From Rhyzopertha dominica (taxonomy: Eukaryota; Arthropoda; Insecta; Coleoptera; Bostrichidae): a stretch of 64,000 nucleotides of DNA. A model generated the notes under the pieces. That model searched no databases. It worked only from the letters and a program-made list of their open reading frames with translations, and was not told where the DNA came from. Positions 1 through 9,033 of the stretch are shown here, piece after piece. A program made the position numbers and the translations under genes. The stretch lies in assembly GCA_025024175.1 (NCBI GenBank), contig QCXZ01000041.1, positions 23,989,786 to 24,053,785 of the forward strand. The letters are read 5' to 3'. Every line of letters begins with the position of its first letter. Positions within the stretch are counted from its first letter, which is position 1.

Positions 1-1115
1 TATATATTAGTGTGACGTAGATGTCGGCCATTTTGCTGCGATACGTCAAGATCCCGGATCCAAACCAACCTACTTAGTTGTCATAATGTGCGTAAGGGAG
101 TTCAGCGTTTGGTGTAATTTTTTAGTGTTAAAGAGTATTTTAAAGTGTTACTGTGTATGTTTGAGTAGCTTACACTACTTCGCTTTACTTAGCAAGTATT
201 ATAAACCGAAATTACATTTAGATACAATGTATTGTTGAAAAGCTGGACATACACTAAGTACGTGTGTGGAGCATTACAATTTACAAGTTTTACCAGAAAA
301 TGGTAATGGGTTGAGTCCCTGAATGTTTCCGTTATAATGAGAGAGAAACGTGTAATATTTACAGCACTTCTTTTAGGTTGTTTTTAAACAATAGATTGCA
401 ACTAAATCTAATTTTGGTTTATAATACTAAATTATACGTTGGAACGTAAAGCACTAAAAATACACAGTAACACTCAATGTTCAGAGCAAAATTATAGTAT
501 AATACAATATTTTGAAGTGTTACTGTTTATGTTTGAATGGTTTACATTACATTAAGTTGCAATCTATTGTTGAAAGACAATCTAAAATAAGTGCTTAAAG
601 TTTATACGTTTCTCTCTCATTATAACAAGAACATCCAGGGACCTAGCACGTTATCATCTTCTGGTACAGCATGTAAATTGTAGTGCTCTACACACGCACT
701 TATTTTAGGTTAAGCTTTTCAGCAGTACCTACATTGTAATATTTGCTAAGTAAAGCGAAGGAGTGTCAGCTACTCAAACATACACAATAACACTTTAAAA
801 TATTCTTTTAACACTAAAAAATTGCACCAAACACTGAATTCCCTTATGCACGTTATGACAATTTGGTTTGTTTTGATCCAGGATCTAAACTAAATGTAAT
901 TTCTGTTTGTAATACTTGTGAAGCAAAGCGAAGGAGTGTAAGCTACTCAAATAAGCACAGTAAGACTTCTAAATATTCTTTTAAAGTCACAAAATTGCAC
1001 CTAACACTGAGGTCTGTTACGCACTTTATGACAACTCGGTTTGTCAGGATCCAGGACTTTGACGTACCGCAGAAAAATGGCCGTCATTACGTCAGCACCA
1101 ATATAGCGTATTAAA
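1..1115. mobile_element. Fold-back (long inverted repeat) element
   Basis: The first ~470 bases recur in reverse complement between ~530 and ~1110. Examples are the GACGTAG/GGCCATTTT edge near 15-35 mirrored by AAATGGCC/TACGTCAG near 1075-1105, and the TTTGAGTAGCTTACACT motif mirrored twice, near 765 and 945. The inner arms (GAGAGAAACG near 340, mirrored near 625) meet at about 480. The right arm holds two diverged copies of the same sub-block (about 750-870 and 890-1110), so the arms are internally duplicated. No coding capacity was seen. This fits a non-autonomous fold-back DNA transposon or large MITE. The window edge may clip its left end. Confidence 0.6.
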
Positions 1116-1261
1116 CAACAATATATAAATCGTATTCAAATAAAACAAGTATTGCTGGTTGTCATGGACATTCCTGCACATATCAAGCTAACGCTGAAAT
1201 GATGATGGTGAAAAAACAGTGCTGTCAAATTATATAAGGGCTTATCATTGGGACACCACTT

Positions 1262-1300
1262 AGCTATATAAAGAGTGCGGGTAGTTCACTCAGTTTATGT
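1262..1300 (+). promoter_or_regulatory. Core-promoter-like TATA plus Inr
   Basis: A TATATAAAG box near 1264-1272 is followed about 25-30 bases later by a TCACTCAGTTT stretch resembling an arthropod initiator (TCAGT). No open frame downstream could be tied to it. It may belong to a degraded mobile element rather than to a host gene. Confidence 0.25.
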
Positions 1301-1869
1301 GTAAAAAATTCTCAAACCGGGGTAGTTTGATGCAATGGAACGCGTCACTGTAGCGGATTGATGTGCATATATCAAAATTCAAATACTACGCGAAGAAACG
1401 GCTGCCGAAATTTACGGTGCGTTACAAGAAGCTTGTTAGGATTCCTGTGTGGATAGTTCAACAGTAACTTGATGGAGTTTGCGTTCCAGAGCGTTGGACT
1501 AGTGTTAACAACACTTTTGCTGCTATTGTGGCTACAATAATGGAGGAAGACCGCATGGATAAACAAGCAATAGACAAATACAAAAAGATAAATATATTTG
1601 TCTTCTTTGTAGAAAAATTAAACGCATGATTCCAAAAGTGTGGACGAGATATGAAAGACAGCGGCGTAATCCTCTTGTACGATGACGCTTGATCCCATAA
1701 AGCAGTGTCAGTCAAAGGAGTCAGAGAAGAACTGCTGCTGCACTTCCCTCGTGCAACCCTGACAGTCCTCCAGATTTCGTTCTATTCCTCCAGTAGAAAT
1801 GAGAAAAAAGAACGAAATAGAAAGGAGAAGCCCGATTTATTCACTTGGAAGGATAAAAGCCCTGCAACA

Positions 1870-1995
1870 GCTTGCTGAAACATCTCGACAAAAATGACGG
1901 ATTTAACGACATTACATTACTGCCCAAGCGATGGCAATGTGTTTTGGGCATTCAAGCGGATTATATTGAACGACTTTATTGCATTTTTTTAAATA
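1870..1995 (+). pseudogene. Mariner-like transposase C-terminal remnant
   Basis: The plus frame reads an LP-x-RW-x-x-C-x-x-x-Q-x-DYIE pattern. This resembles the last helices of Tc1/mariner transposases, where a conserved RW is followed by a hydrophobic residue and an acidic YxE/YF tail. No catalytic DDE/D region was found upstream in 1131-1869, where only short broken frames occur. I treat it as the tail of a decayed transposase. The family assignment is weak. Confidence 0.3.
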
Positions 1996-4917
1996 TACGT
2001 TTAATTTGTGAGCTGTGTTTTTGTGTGGAGGAATTTTGCCATGACCCTCGTAGCAAGCTTTTTAATTTTAATTTAATTCTGCTCGCATTAGCAATTCGTT
2101 TTATGAATTCTAACAAACACGACCGACAAATTTTACGTGGACGATTTTTTACTTAGTTTTAAATTTTTGTGCAGATATATTGAATTTAAATTATCATTAT
2201 TTGCCTTCACATTTTACCAAATGTATTCACTTACACAAATTGACTAATGGCCAGTCCGGCGACCAGGCGTGACCACACTTACAACTGATTAATTTGAATC
2301 ATTTTTATCTACGAATGGCCCTCCATTGAAGCCGGGTTGTTGTGACATAACCGTCACAAGAAGATTACGAAAGCCGCGCGTCTGTGAAAGACCCGTGTAC
2401 CTGAAAATTTATTTTTAAACCATTTTAATGCTACCTTATTTGGCATGACGGCCTGCCACCGCTACTGCTGTAAAAATGATGAATGTTTGCCGTAAGTTAA
2501 TGCTGCTTATATAACAGAAACTTTAATTTGAAAAGGTTGTTCGTTCGTCTAGCCGCACTGTTTATGCTTACATGAAATATTAATAATTAATGTCTTGTAT
2601 TTGTCAGTGCTTAATTTGTTGATAGTGCTGCAATAGAGGTTATTGCAGCAGACTTCAAACCAGCAGCTTTATATCGTGATAAGTAAGCTATTTTTCTTGG
2701 TAACCCTTTGATATGGTTATAGAATAGTAGATTGCTTTACAATTAAAGAAAACCCACTTTTCTTAAGCGTGAAACACTTATTTTTTTGTGCTTATCGCGA
2801 AATTTACGGTAATTTAAAAATAAATTGTTTTTCCTGTTCTCAAAGTAATCTGTGTCAATATAAGATAATATTTTGTCGGATAGATCGCTGACTCTTGAAC
2901 ACTGACAAAAAGTTAATAGTCTGACGTTTCGATTACACCTGCAATCTTTGTCAAAGACGAAGAACCTCAAAATTTGCCTGACACAAGTTCAAACAAAATT
3001 TTGTTTTTTATTTTGTTATTTTATTTTTATGGACGCTGAAAGCATTCACCCTCGTAATCTGTGTCAAGTTTGTGTAGACTTGTCGACATAGAAACAAAAC
3101 ATCACAATAGTAAATAAATAATTTATGATGAAGCTTCAACCAGGGGTGAATTTTTTTAACTGAAATCACATTATACTTTTTTGTTTAATTTGATGTGGTG
3201 AATCGAATGCGTTATATAAAGTGGGGTTGTTTTATTTAAAGTAATAAACTTGTAGCCAATATCTTTGACAGATGATGTTCAATTGTTTTTTGTAGACATC
3301 ATCAAATTCTCGAAAAAATCAAGAAACTTTCCCATTTAAACCACTATTCTACGATTTCAAATAAGAAAGTTAGCTATTGTAGACTGTTTCGTGAACACAA
3401 ATCATATTGCTAAAATATGTCAAAAACAAATGACTGGAGGGTAATTGTACTTAGTAATTTTTGTTTAATTCGACGCCCTTAATCGAGTGCGCTATAAGAA
3501 ATGGGGTTATACTATTTAAAATAATAAACTTGTAAAGAAGCTTTCCCATTTAAACGATTTCTACGATTTCAGTTATGACTGTAGACCGCGTGAACACCCT
3601 GTATATAAGAATGAAAACATGTTTCTGTTTTACAGTCTAGACACTTTTTTAAACATAAACACAAAAACTTCTTGCGGAAATATATCATTTTCATTTTTTG
3701 ATAAAATATTGTAAACTTTAGAATTAGTGAAATTAGTTGTGCAAAAATTTTAATTCACTTTATATTCTAAATACCGTATACAAAAATAACGAAAGCACAT
3801 CCCAAAGTAACCCAAATTAAAAATTTCAAGAAATATATAAATTGATTTCGGCAAAACCTGATTGAAAAAATAAGATAAACAATACAAAAAAATGGATGTA
3901 ATTCTCTTCCCGACCTTTAACACAGATCAATGAATAATATCTATTTTAATCAGCTTAATATCGTTTCAATTAAATAGAAAACAAACGTAAAAACCGCTGC
4001 AAATTGAATCAATACTTCCACATCCAATTGTCCAAATGTGACGTTTTTGTTTCTTATACTGTACGATTAGTAATCAGATTTTGAGCATTTTGTCTCTCAA
4101 TACATTTTTTCTAAGACAAAGTCCTCGTGATAGCAAAAATATATAAATTTTAAAATGGGTTTTTTTCAAATAACTCGAAAATTATTAACTTAACAAAAAA
4201 ATTACAAGAGTGCTTTCTGATCAGAAATTTGATTTTCTATACGATGCCAACACTTAAAAAAAACGTACGAGCAGGGACCAAAATAGGTTTTTTGCAAATA
4301 TTTCGAAAATGTCAAAATTTTGAATAAATTTTCTAAGATACTTTTTGTGAGAAATTTTATTTCCTATCTGATGGCATTTTCATTTTTTTGAATATATTAA
4401 ATATATTCGGAGATATTTAGGAAAAACCGTTTTCTTTAAGTGACGCTTTTTTGCTAATGTCTTCTAAACAGTTTGCTGCACCGAAAATTTATAAGAGCGA
4501 ATAATACTCGCAGTTATACTACTAATCACATACTAAAATGAATTTTCGCCTCCTTCCCGATATCCTACTTACCCCACAAACAATAGGTCGCTTTGGCTAG
4601 TTGAGATTTATACGTTTGCCAAATTTCAAGTCCATATATTAAGTCTTTCGAAAGTTATCGTGTATACAAACAAAACCAGGCACACACAAGAAATTTTCTT
4701 TTGCTCAAATTTTGTTTTTTTTGCGTTTTCGACCATTTTAAAGCGAATGAGCAAATAAAAATGTTTGAAAATTTTTTTCGCGATACAATGCTGCCCATCC
4801 TTGGATGTGGAAGTAAAAGGCAAATCTATACTGTGATTTCTGGCCTTTCAATTTTCGGCAAAGATGCCTGCATTGAAGTAAAAGCATTTGTAACCTTATG
4901 ATTAGAAAGCTCCTATC
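1996..4917. other. Non-coding, AT-rich flank of the Polinton
   Basis: No gene is supported here. A diverged direct repeat is visible: a block near 3185-3350 containing ATAAAGTGGGGTTG, AATAAACTTGTA and TTTCCCATTTAAAC recurs near 3465-3570. 4085-4450 is rich in phrases of the TCAAATAACTCGAAAAT type that are typical of insect non-autonomous repeats. The DNA touching the Polinton on this side (4480-4917) does not look like the gypsy sequence that borders its right end. Confidence 0.5.
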
Positions 4918-5506
4918 TTACGACATGAGTAGTATAGGTAGACCGATTCTGGGCCAAACCACCACCACCACAACCACCACAACCGATTCTAGGCCCACCA
5001 CCACCACAGGTAGACCGATTCTGGGCCAAACCACCACCACCAACACCACCACCACCACCACCACCACCACAACCGATTCTCGGCCATCCACCACCACAGG
5101 TACACCGAACTTGGGCCCCAACACCAAAAGTATGGGAACACCAAAACTGATTTACATCTTCCTAATAAACAGGGGTCATTAAACCTATCTTGACTGATCG
5201 TTACTAGAGCGTAAACATTTGCGAGATGCAACCTGATGCCATACCTGACCGCGTGACATTAGACGGGTAATCGCGATATCTGTAATGCGATATCGTACGT
5301 GACTTCGTGACTACAGGCATGAAATCGCGAAACCTATAATTTGACATCGTACGCGACTTCGTGACTTTAGCCTTGAAACCATGAAACCTGTAAACTAATG
5401 ATGCTGCGTGATTGTGTGACATTTATTTAATCTAAGCGGTATCTAGTATGCGAACTATTTGTGTGTTCAACAAATACACTAAAATTGCAATACTCGGTAG
5501 TTTTGA
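4918..5506. repeat. Left terminal inverted repeat of the Polinton
   Basis: It pairs with 19656-20280 in reverse complement. The outer ~200 bases repeat a unit built from GGTAGACCGATTCTGGGCC followed by runs of ACC triplets. The inner part has tandemly related ~65-base blocks (variants of TCGTACGTGACTTCGTGAC). Compared with the right copy it lacks ~15 bases just inside TTACGACATG and ~18 bases near 5470. Confidence 0.9.
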
Positions 5507-5644
5507 CATGTCTACAAAGTGATGTATGACTTTTAATAAGGCTTTTGCTATTTTACATTATTTAGAATTTAGTGCTACATTTTGTGATTTAAGGGTACAA
5601 ATTTAGGTGCTGTTAATAGAATAAGACTGAGCACTACTTTTTGT

Positions 5645-6238
5645 TTAGTATTTATTGCACATTTCTAGATCGTACACAATTTTATTCTTATTCAATAATA
5701 TCATTTCTAACATACATATTTTGTTAGCATTCAAAGGAGATAAATTAAGATACAACTCTATTTCTTTTTCAATTTCCTGGCTCCTTAATTTTTTTACTTT
5801 GTTTAGTACTGAAGTATAAAAACATTGAAAATCTTGGCGCATCAGATACTCTAGCTTACAATCTACAATATGTGTTATTTGAAATAAATTTTTGGTTGTT
5901 TCATACCCCAAGAATATCTCGCTGTAAGGGCCGATTATTCTGAGCACCTTCACTTTCTTATACTCCTCTAAATGAATGTTGTAGTTAGTGAACTTATACA
6001 CAGTGTCAGCAGCAGTTTGATTTTCGAAGTAGTCCATGATGGGATTCCTATGCTGTAAAAACTCGTTCCACTCGACCAATCCAAACGCAACTGCATTACG
6101 TGCTGATACTATCCGAACAGATGGAAGAAGATCTACTGGTGAAATTCCTACTTCCAAAGTTTTGGTGTTGCTCTTATTCAGCACATAATGTGTAGATCCA
6201 ACGAATGGTCCATCTTGGATAGCACCTTCTCTTTCCAT
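5645..6238 (-). CDS. Unknown Polinton protein, 197 aa, under a heat-shock-type promoter
   Basis: I do not recognise this protein. It is the outermost left gene of the element. It looks soluble, with no signal peptide or membrane segment. The N-terminal half is rich in predicted strands and contains an aromatic EWNEFLQHRN segment near residue 55. The C-terminal third is a charged, helix-prone region with many K/E residues. A strand-rich domain followed by such an aromatic helix loosely recalls PC4-type single-strand DNA binding proteins, but that is a guess. The start at 6238 is in good context (GCCATGG). An AATAAA on the minus strand overlaps the last codons (5656-5651). Transcription probably begins near 6439 from the promoter listed separately, giving a ~200-base leader. 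A leader intron is possible but not proven. Confidence 0.75.
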   Translation of the reverse strand: MEREGAIQDGPFVGSTHYVLNKSNTKTLEVGISPVDLLPSVRIVSARNAVAFGLVEWNEFLQHRNPIMDYFENQTAADTVYKFTNYNIHLEEYKKVKVLRIIGPYSEIFLGYETTKNLFQITHIVDCKLEYLMRQDFQCFYTSVLNKVKKLRSQEIEKEIELYLNLSPLNANKICMLEMILLNKNKIVYDLEMCNKY

Positions 6239-6819
6239 GGCTCGTCAGCTTTTTCTATTTGCTGTTTAACAAAGACTGTTAAATTCGTGAAGCGCTCATA
6301 TAGCTATGTATCATATTATTCTTAAAATCTAGAATACATACCACTAAAGGATATGAAATAGTATTATGCCACTATCACACGATCACGTCTCACCACTAAA
6401 ACACTGAACAGTGCACAGAAGACTGATGGTACTGTAACTGACAGTGCTTCATTAACCACTTGAATATATACCGCAGAAACATGTTCTAGAACGTTCTCGA
6501 AATGCTGACAGCAGAAATATTGAACAATTATGGGTTTATATTTCGCTTACTAAGCACATAGCTCTACAATTCCCTTGTATTATATTTCGCTGACTACTCT
6601 CCTTTACACATTTATAGTGGAATATGACAAGTTCTAACAAGTCGATTCCAGGAATATATTACTCCTTTTATAAGAATTTCAGTTGTCTAGAAAATTCTAC
6701 CTGTTCATACTTGCAACAAACCAGATCACTAGAAAGAGGTGTCGAGATTAACGAGGGATAGCGTTCTATCGTCGTTGAATTCTGTTACACCTCCAATCTT
6801 CTAACAAGCGTGGAATAAA
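6239..6819. other. Divergent intergenic region
   Basis: This 581-base spacer separates the minus-strand 197-aa gene from the plus-strand RING gene. It contains the HSE/TATA/Inr promoter at 6437-6501. No clear TATA box was seen within 40 bases upstream of the RING start at 6820. No other gene was seen. Confidence 0.6.
6437..6501 (-). promoter_or_regulatory. Hsp70-like promoter: HSE, TATA box, initiator
   Basis: Read on the minus strand, 6501-6484 holds four perfectly phased alternating heat shock units (TTC-nn-GAA-nn-TTC-nn-GAA). Next comes TATATA at 6470-6465, then a TCAGT initiator at 6441-6437 whose A (6439) lies 31 bases from the TATA start. This order and spacing match insect heat shock gene promoters. 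It points to the 197-aa gene. The same HSE could also act on the divergent RING gene. Confidence 0.65.
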
Positions 6820-7231
6820 ATGGAACACGATATCATTTGTAGTATATGTCTAGAGATATTTATTTTACCAGTGGTTTTAAATTGCTCCCATGTTTTTTGC
6901 AATTACTGCGTTTGTAAATGGAGAAAAAGTTCAAATACTTGTCCATTATGTCGCCAAATTATACAGCAAATTTCACCTTCCGCGCCAATGGCAGAAGCAG
7001 TTTTGAAGGTAAATAGTGTAATCCTTTTAGTAATATTATTACTAATGTTCTATTCAGTTTCTAGATTCCAAGAGTGAATATGAACTAGAAGATAGAAGAA
7101 AAACGGAAACTGAGCGCATGGGGAGCACGTCCAGAGGTGAAGATGAACAATGGGCAGATATGCTTTCAGACTTCGAACTCGATGCAATTGATATTTTTAT
7201 TATACATATTGTTTTAGGTACCGTAGATTGA
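6820..7231 (+). CDS. Spliced RING-finger protein (putative E3 ubiquitin ligase)
   Basis: Exon 1 (6820-7008) encodes a C3HC4 RING finger at the extreme N-terminus: C7, C10, C22, H24, C27, C30, C41, C44, closest in feel to RNF8-type RINGs (LNC-x-H-x-FC, CPLC). A 49-base intron (7009-7057; GTAAAT...TTCAG) joins codon 63 in phase 0 to exon 2 (7058-7231). Exon 2 adds a strongly charged, probably helical tail rich in E, R and D. The spliced product is 120 aa. Without splicing the frame would end at 7077 with an odd hydrophobic tail that is really intron translation. AATAAA (7232-7237) follows the stop directly. RING proteins transfer ubiquitin from E2 enzymes; the substrate is unknown. It is an accessory gene beyond the core Polinton set, probably host-interacting. 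Confidence 0.8.
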
Positions 7232-7243
7232 AATAAAAGATAT

Positions 7244-7711
7244 TTAAATTAGTACTTGTTTATTATACAAATATTTCTGCATTACATTTATAGTGGTAAT
7301 TGCACAAAAGCATGTACTTAAATCATGGGCAAAACAAGGAGGTTCTACAATATAATGTTTGAGTGAAAATTGAACATCATTTTCTATATTATACACTTTT
7401 ATCCTATCAGGTAAATATTTTTTAAGAAAATTAACTTTCAGTAGTCCTTTGCAATAAATTATAGATTCTCCAAATGTAACGCGTTGGAGTATGCAAGGTA
7501 GTTCCTTTAAACTTGTAAAACCAGTATTCCAACGGATGCCATGATGAAATTTTTCCACCCAACGCACCTGTCTCTTTTCCTTTTCACCCAATTGTGTGTA
7601 CGGATGCGGAGCTCGGAAAACGTAATGTGCCGTTCTTCTACCGTTTGTTACAGCAAGTTCTTTTAACACAAAGCCAGGAACTGTGAATCCTTGTATGTCT
7701 ACTAACAGCAT
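7244..7711 (-). CDS. Conserved Polinton-type protein, 155 aa, unknown function
   Basis: This is the last gene of the minus-strand virion block; its ATG (7711) follows the capsid stop codon by one base. The sequence starts with a VDIQGF strand, has a GIRWNTG motif mid-protein, a lysine-rich KGLLKVNFLKK stretch and a C-terminal C-x-H plus C-x-C cluster. That layout recalls nuclease-like proteins seen in insect Polinton-related loci (RNase-H-like: acidic first strand, later His/Cys cluster), but I cannot assign catalytic residues. Minus-strand AATAAA (7264-7259) lies inside the final codons. Its stop is only 12 bases from the stop of the convergent RING gene. Function unknown. Confidence 0.7.
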   Translation of the reverse strand: MLLVDIQGFTVPGFVLKELAVTNGRRTAHYVFRAPHPYTQLGEKEKRQVRWVEKFHHGIRWNTGFTSLKELPCILQRVTFGESIIYCKGLLKVNFLKKYLPDRIKVYNIENDVQFSLKHYIVEPPCFAHDLSTCFCAITTINVMQKYLYNKQVLI

Positions 7712-7712
7712 C

Positions 7713-8906
7713 TTAAAGTTTTCTGACTTCCCCGCCTAGCGGCCTATATTCAACGATAGTATCGTGAATAATAAGAGCATACACAACGGCATCTTGGGGA
7801 AAATTGCGCATCCCCTCCATTTCAATTTTGACATCAACTACACTTGTTTTAATAGCTTCGTTTTGTTTTGAACAGTCCAAAATAAAGAGTGGATTATTTT
7901 TAAATTCATCATAACTCATAAGTGGTTCAGCGGAACGACCTAAATAACTGTTCTGGAAGTTAATGTAATTGATGTATGCAGTGGCATACTTATTTTTATC
8001 AAAATCTAAATTCCATTGCTGATATGGGTATGATTCGGAATTGAGGTATAACTTTATATTGGTAATATTGAGATGGTCAAAGTTACTAGCTATTTGTAAT
8101 TTATTATTTTTTCTGTTCCTCTGAAACCCTAGTACTACATATCTAGGTTTCTCCAAGTTTGAAGAGGACCGGACTTGCCATACATCTAATTTTGTAGGTT
8201 TCAAGGCAGGTAATTCATAAATTTCCCAACGCCGAAAGGCCATTGTTATAAGAGCATCCTGATTAACTTGCTTTAGCAATTCAAGCCGTATAGCGTCATT
8301 TACTGTTACGTGTGGAACCCGCCATTCAATCCTTGAGATATCGATAGACGCTTCGGTATCTACACTAACATAGCAGTTCTCATCTCTTCCACTACGTATT
8401 AGAATTAATTCCTGTCTTACGTTCATTAACACCTTCTTATAATCGCGAGCAAAACCAAGTAAAAATTCAAGTGGAATTAGTACACAAAAAGTACCATCAT
8501 CATTAATTTCATTATATACACCAATTCCAGACCACCCTGCCACACTGAGACCTCTGCACTCTGCAGAATTATACAATAATAACCCCAAAATACTTGATGT
8601 TATACCTGGTTCTTTACAAAAATCTACTACAACACCGTTAATCTCAAACCTAATTTCTTTAAATAAAAACGCGAATGCATTGTTGGTAATATGCGCTCCT
8701 TTACTAACGTCTTCCTTTGATAGTTTCCCTTCTATGTAGATATGGCTAGCGTATGTTGCTGTAATTAGGTCCTGGCATTGTATGGCTATCCGTATTTCAT
8801 CTGATTTCTGGTATTGACTTGATCCGTAAGGAAGGTAGGTGTGGAGTTCTTCTCGAATTATGGATTCGTCGAATCCTATTCCTTGGAAAACTTCTAGATT
8901 GCTCAT
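7713..8906 (-). CDS. MCP: Double jelly-roll major capsid protein
   Basis: 397 aa, the size expected for a Polinton major capsid protein. After a short N-terminus it has a YASHIYIEGKL segment, then a NNAFAFLFKEIRFEINGVVVD hallmark in two adjacent parts, a PGITSSILGLL turn and an AGWSGIGVYNE region. These are typical of the arthropod double-jelly-roll capsid family. It would trimerise into pseudo-hexameric capsomers of an icosahedral shell. No membrane segment was seen. The gene sits fourth or fifth in the minus-strand block, overlaps a small upstream frame (8797-9033), and is followed after one base by the 155-aa gene. The open frame has no breaks. Confidence 0.9.
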   Translation of the reverse strand: MSNLEVFQGIGFDESIIREELHTYLPYGSSQYQKSDEIRIAIQCQDLITATYASHIYIEGKLSKEDVSKGAHITNNAFAFLFKEIRFEINGVVVDFCKEPGITSSILGLLLYNSAECRGLSVAGWSGIGVYNEINDDGTFCVLIPLEFLLGFARDYKKVLMNVRQELILIRSGRDENCYVSVDTEASIDISRIEWRVPHVTVNDAIRLELLKQVNQDALITMAFRRWEIYELPALKPTKLDVWQVRSSSNLEKPRYVVLGFQRNRKNNKLQIASNFDHLNITNIKLYLNSESYPYQQWNLDFDKNKYATAYINYINFQNSYLGRSAEPLMSYDEFKNNPLFILDCSKQNEAIKTSVVDVKIEMEGMRNFPQDAVVYALIIHDTIVEYRPLGGEVRKL

Positions 8907-9033
8907 TGCGAACTTTGAGACCGATAGATAACAGAAAGTTTATATCTTCAGGTGTTAACTCACCAACATCTGAATAGTAAATGGTGGTATTTGATCGATT
9001 ATTACAGCTTATATTACTGTAATCAATTCCCAT
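8797..9033 (-). CDS. Possible small overlapping gene, 78 aa
   Basis: This frame starts inside the last codons of the minor capsid gene (11-base overlap) and ends 110 bases inside the capsid gene. Residues ~23-42 read as an acidic, helix-prone ELTPEDINFLLSIGLKV segment that looks like real coding sequence. The C-terminal part, which overlaps the capsid start, is basic and low in complexity, as expected of an out-of-frame shadow. It could be a genuine short linker or peptide gene in the block. It could also be the N-terminal part of a capsid precursor separated by a frameshift or by programmed slippage. Confidence 0.4.
   Translation of the reverse strand: MGIDYSNISCNNRSNTTIYYSDVGELTPEDINFLLSIGLKVRNEQSRSFPRNRIRRIHNSRRTPHLPSLRIKSIPEIR

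Noticed and set aside
4850..4930. GACATG/CATGTC next to the Polinton ends as a 6-bp target duplication
   Set aside because: The two are reverse complements, not direct repeats, so they extend the inverted repeat rather than mark a duplicated target.
4898..5231. Poly-Thr, poly-Val and poly-Trp frames at the left end
   Set aside because: They arise from ACC/GGT triplet runs in the terminal repeat; the mirrored frames at the right end have the same cause.
5204..5422. 72-aa frame conserved in both terminal repeats (also 19759-19977)
   Set aside because: Conservation follows from the inverted repeat itself. The peptide is built from a tandem ~65-base DNA unit and shows no domain, so I read it as structural DNA rather than a gene.
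6820..7077. RING protein with a C-terminal membrane helix
   Set aside because: The hydrophobic tail comes from translating the 49-base intron; splicing removes it.
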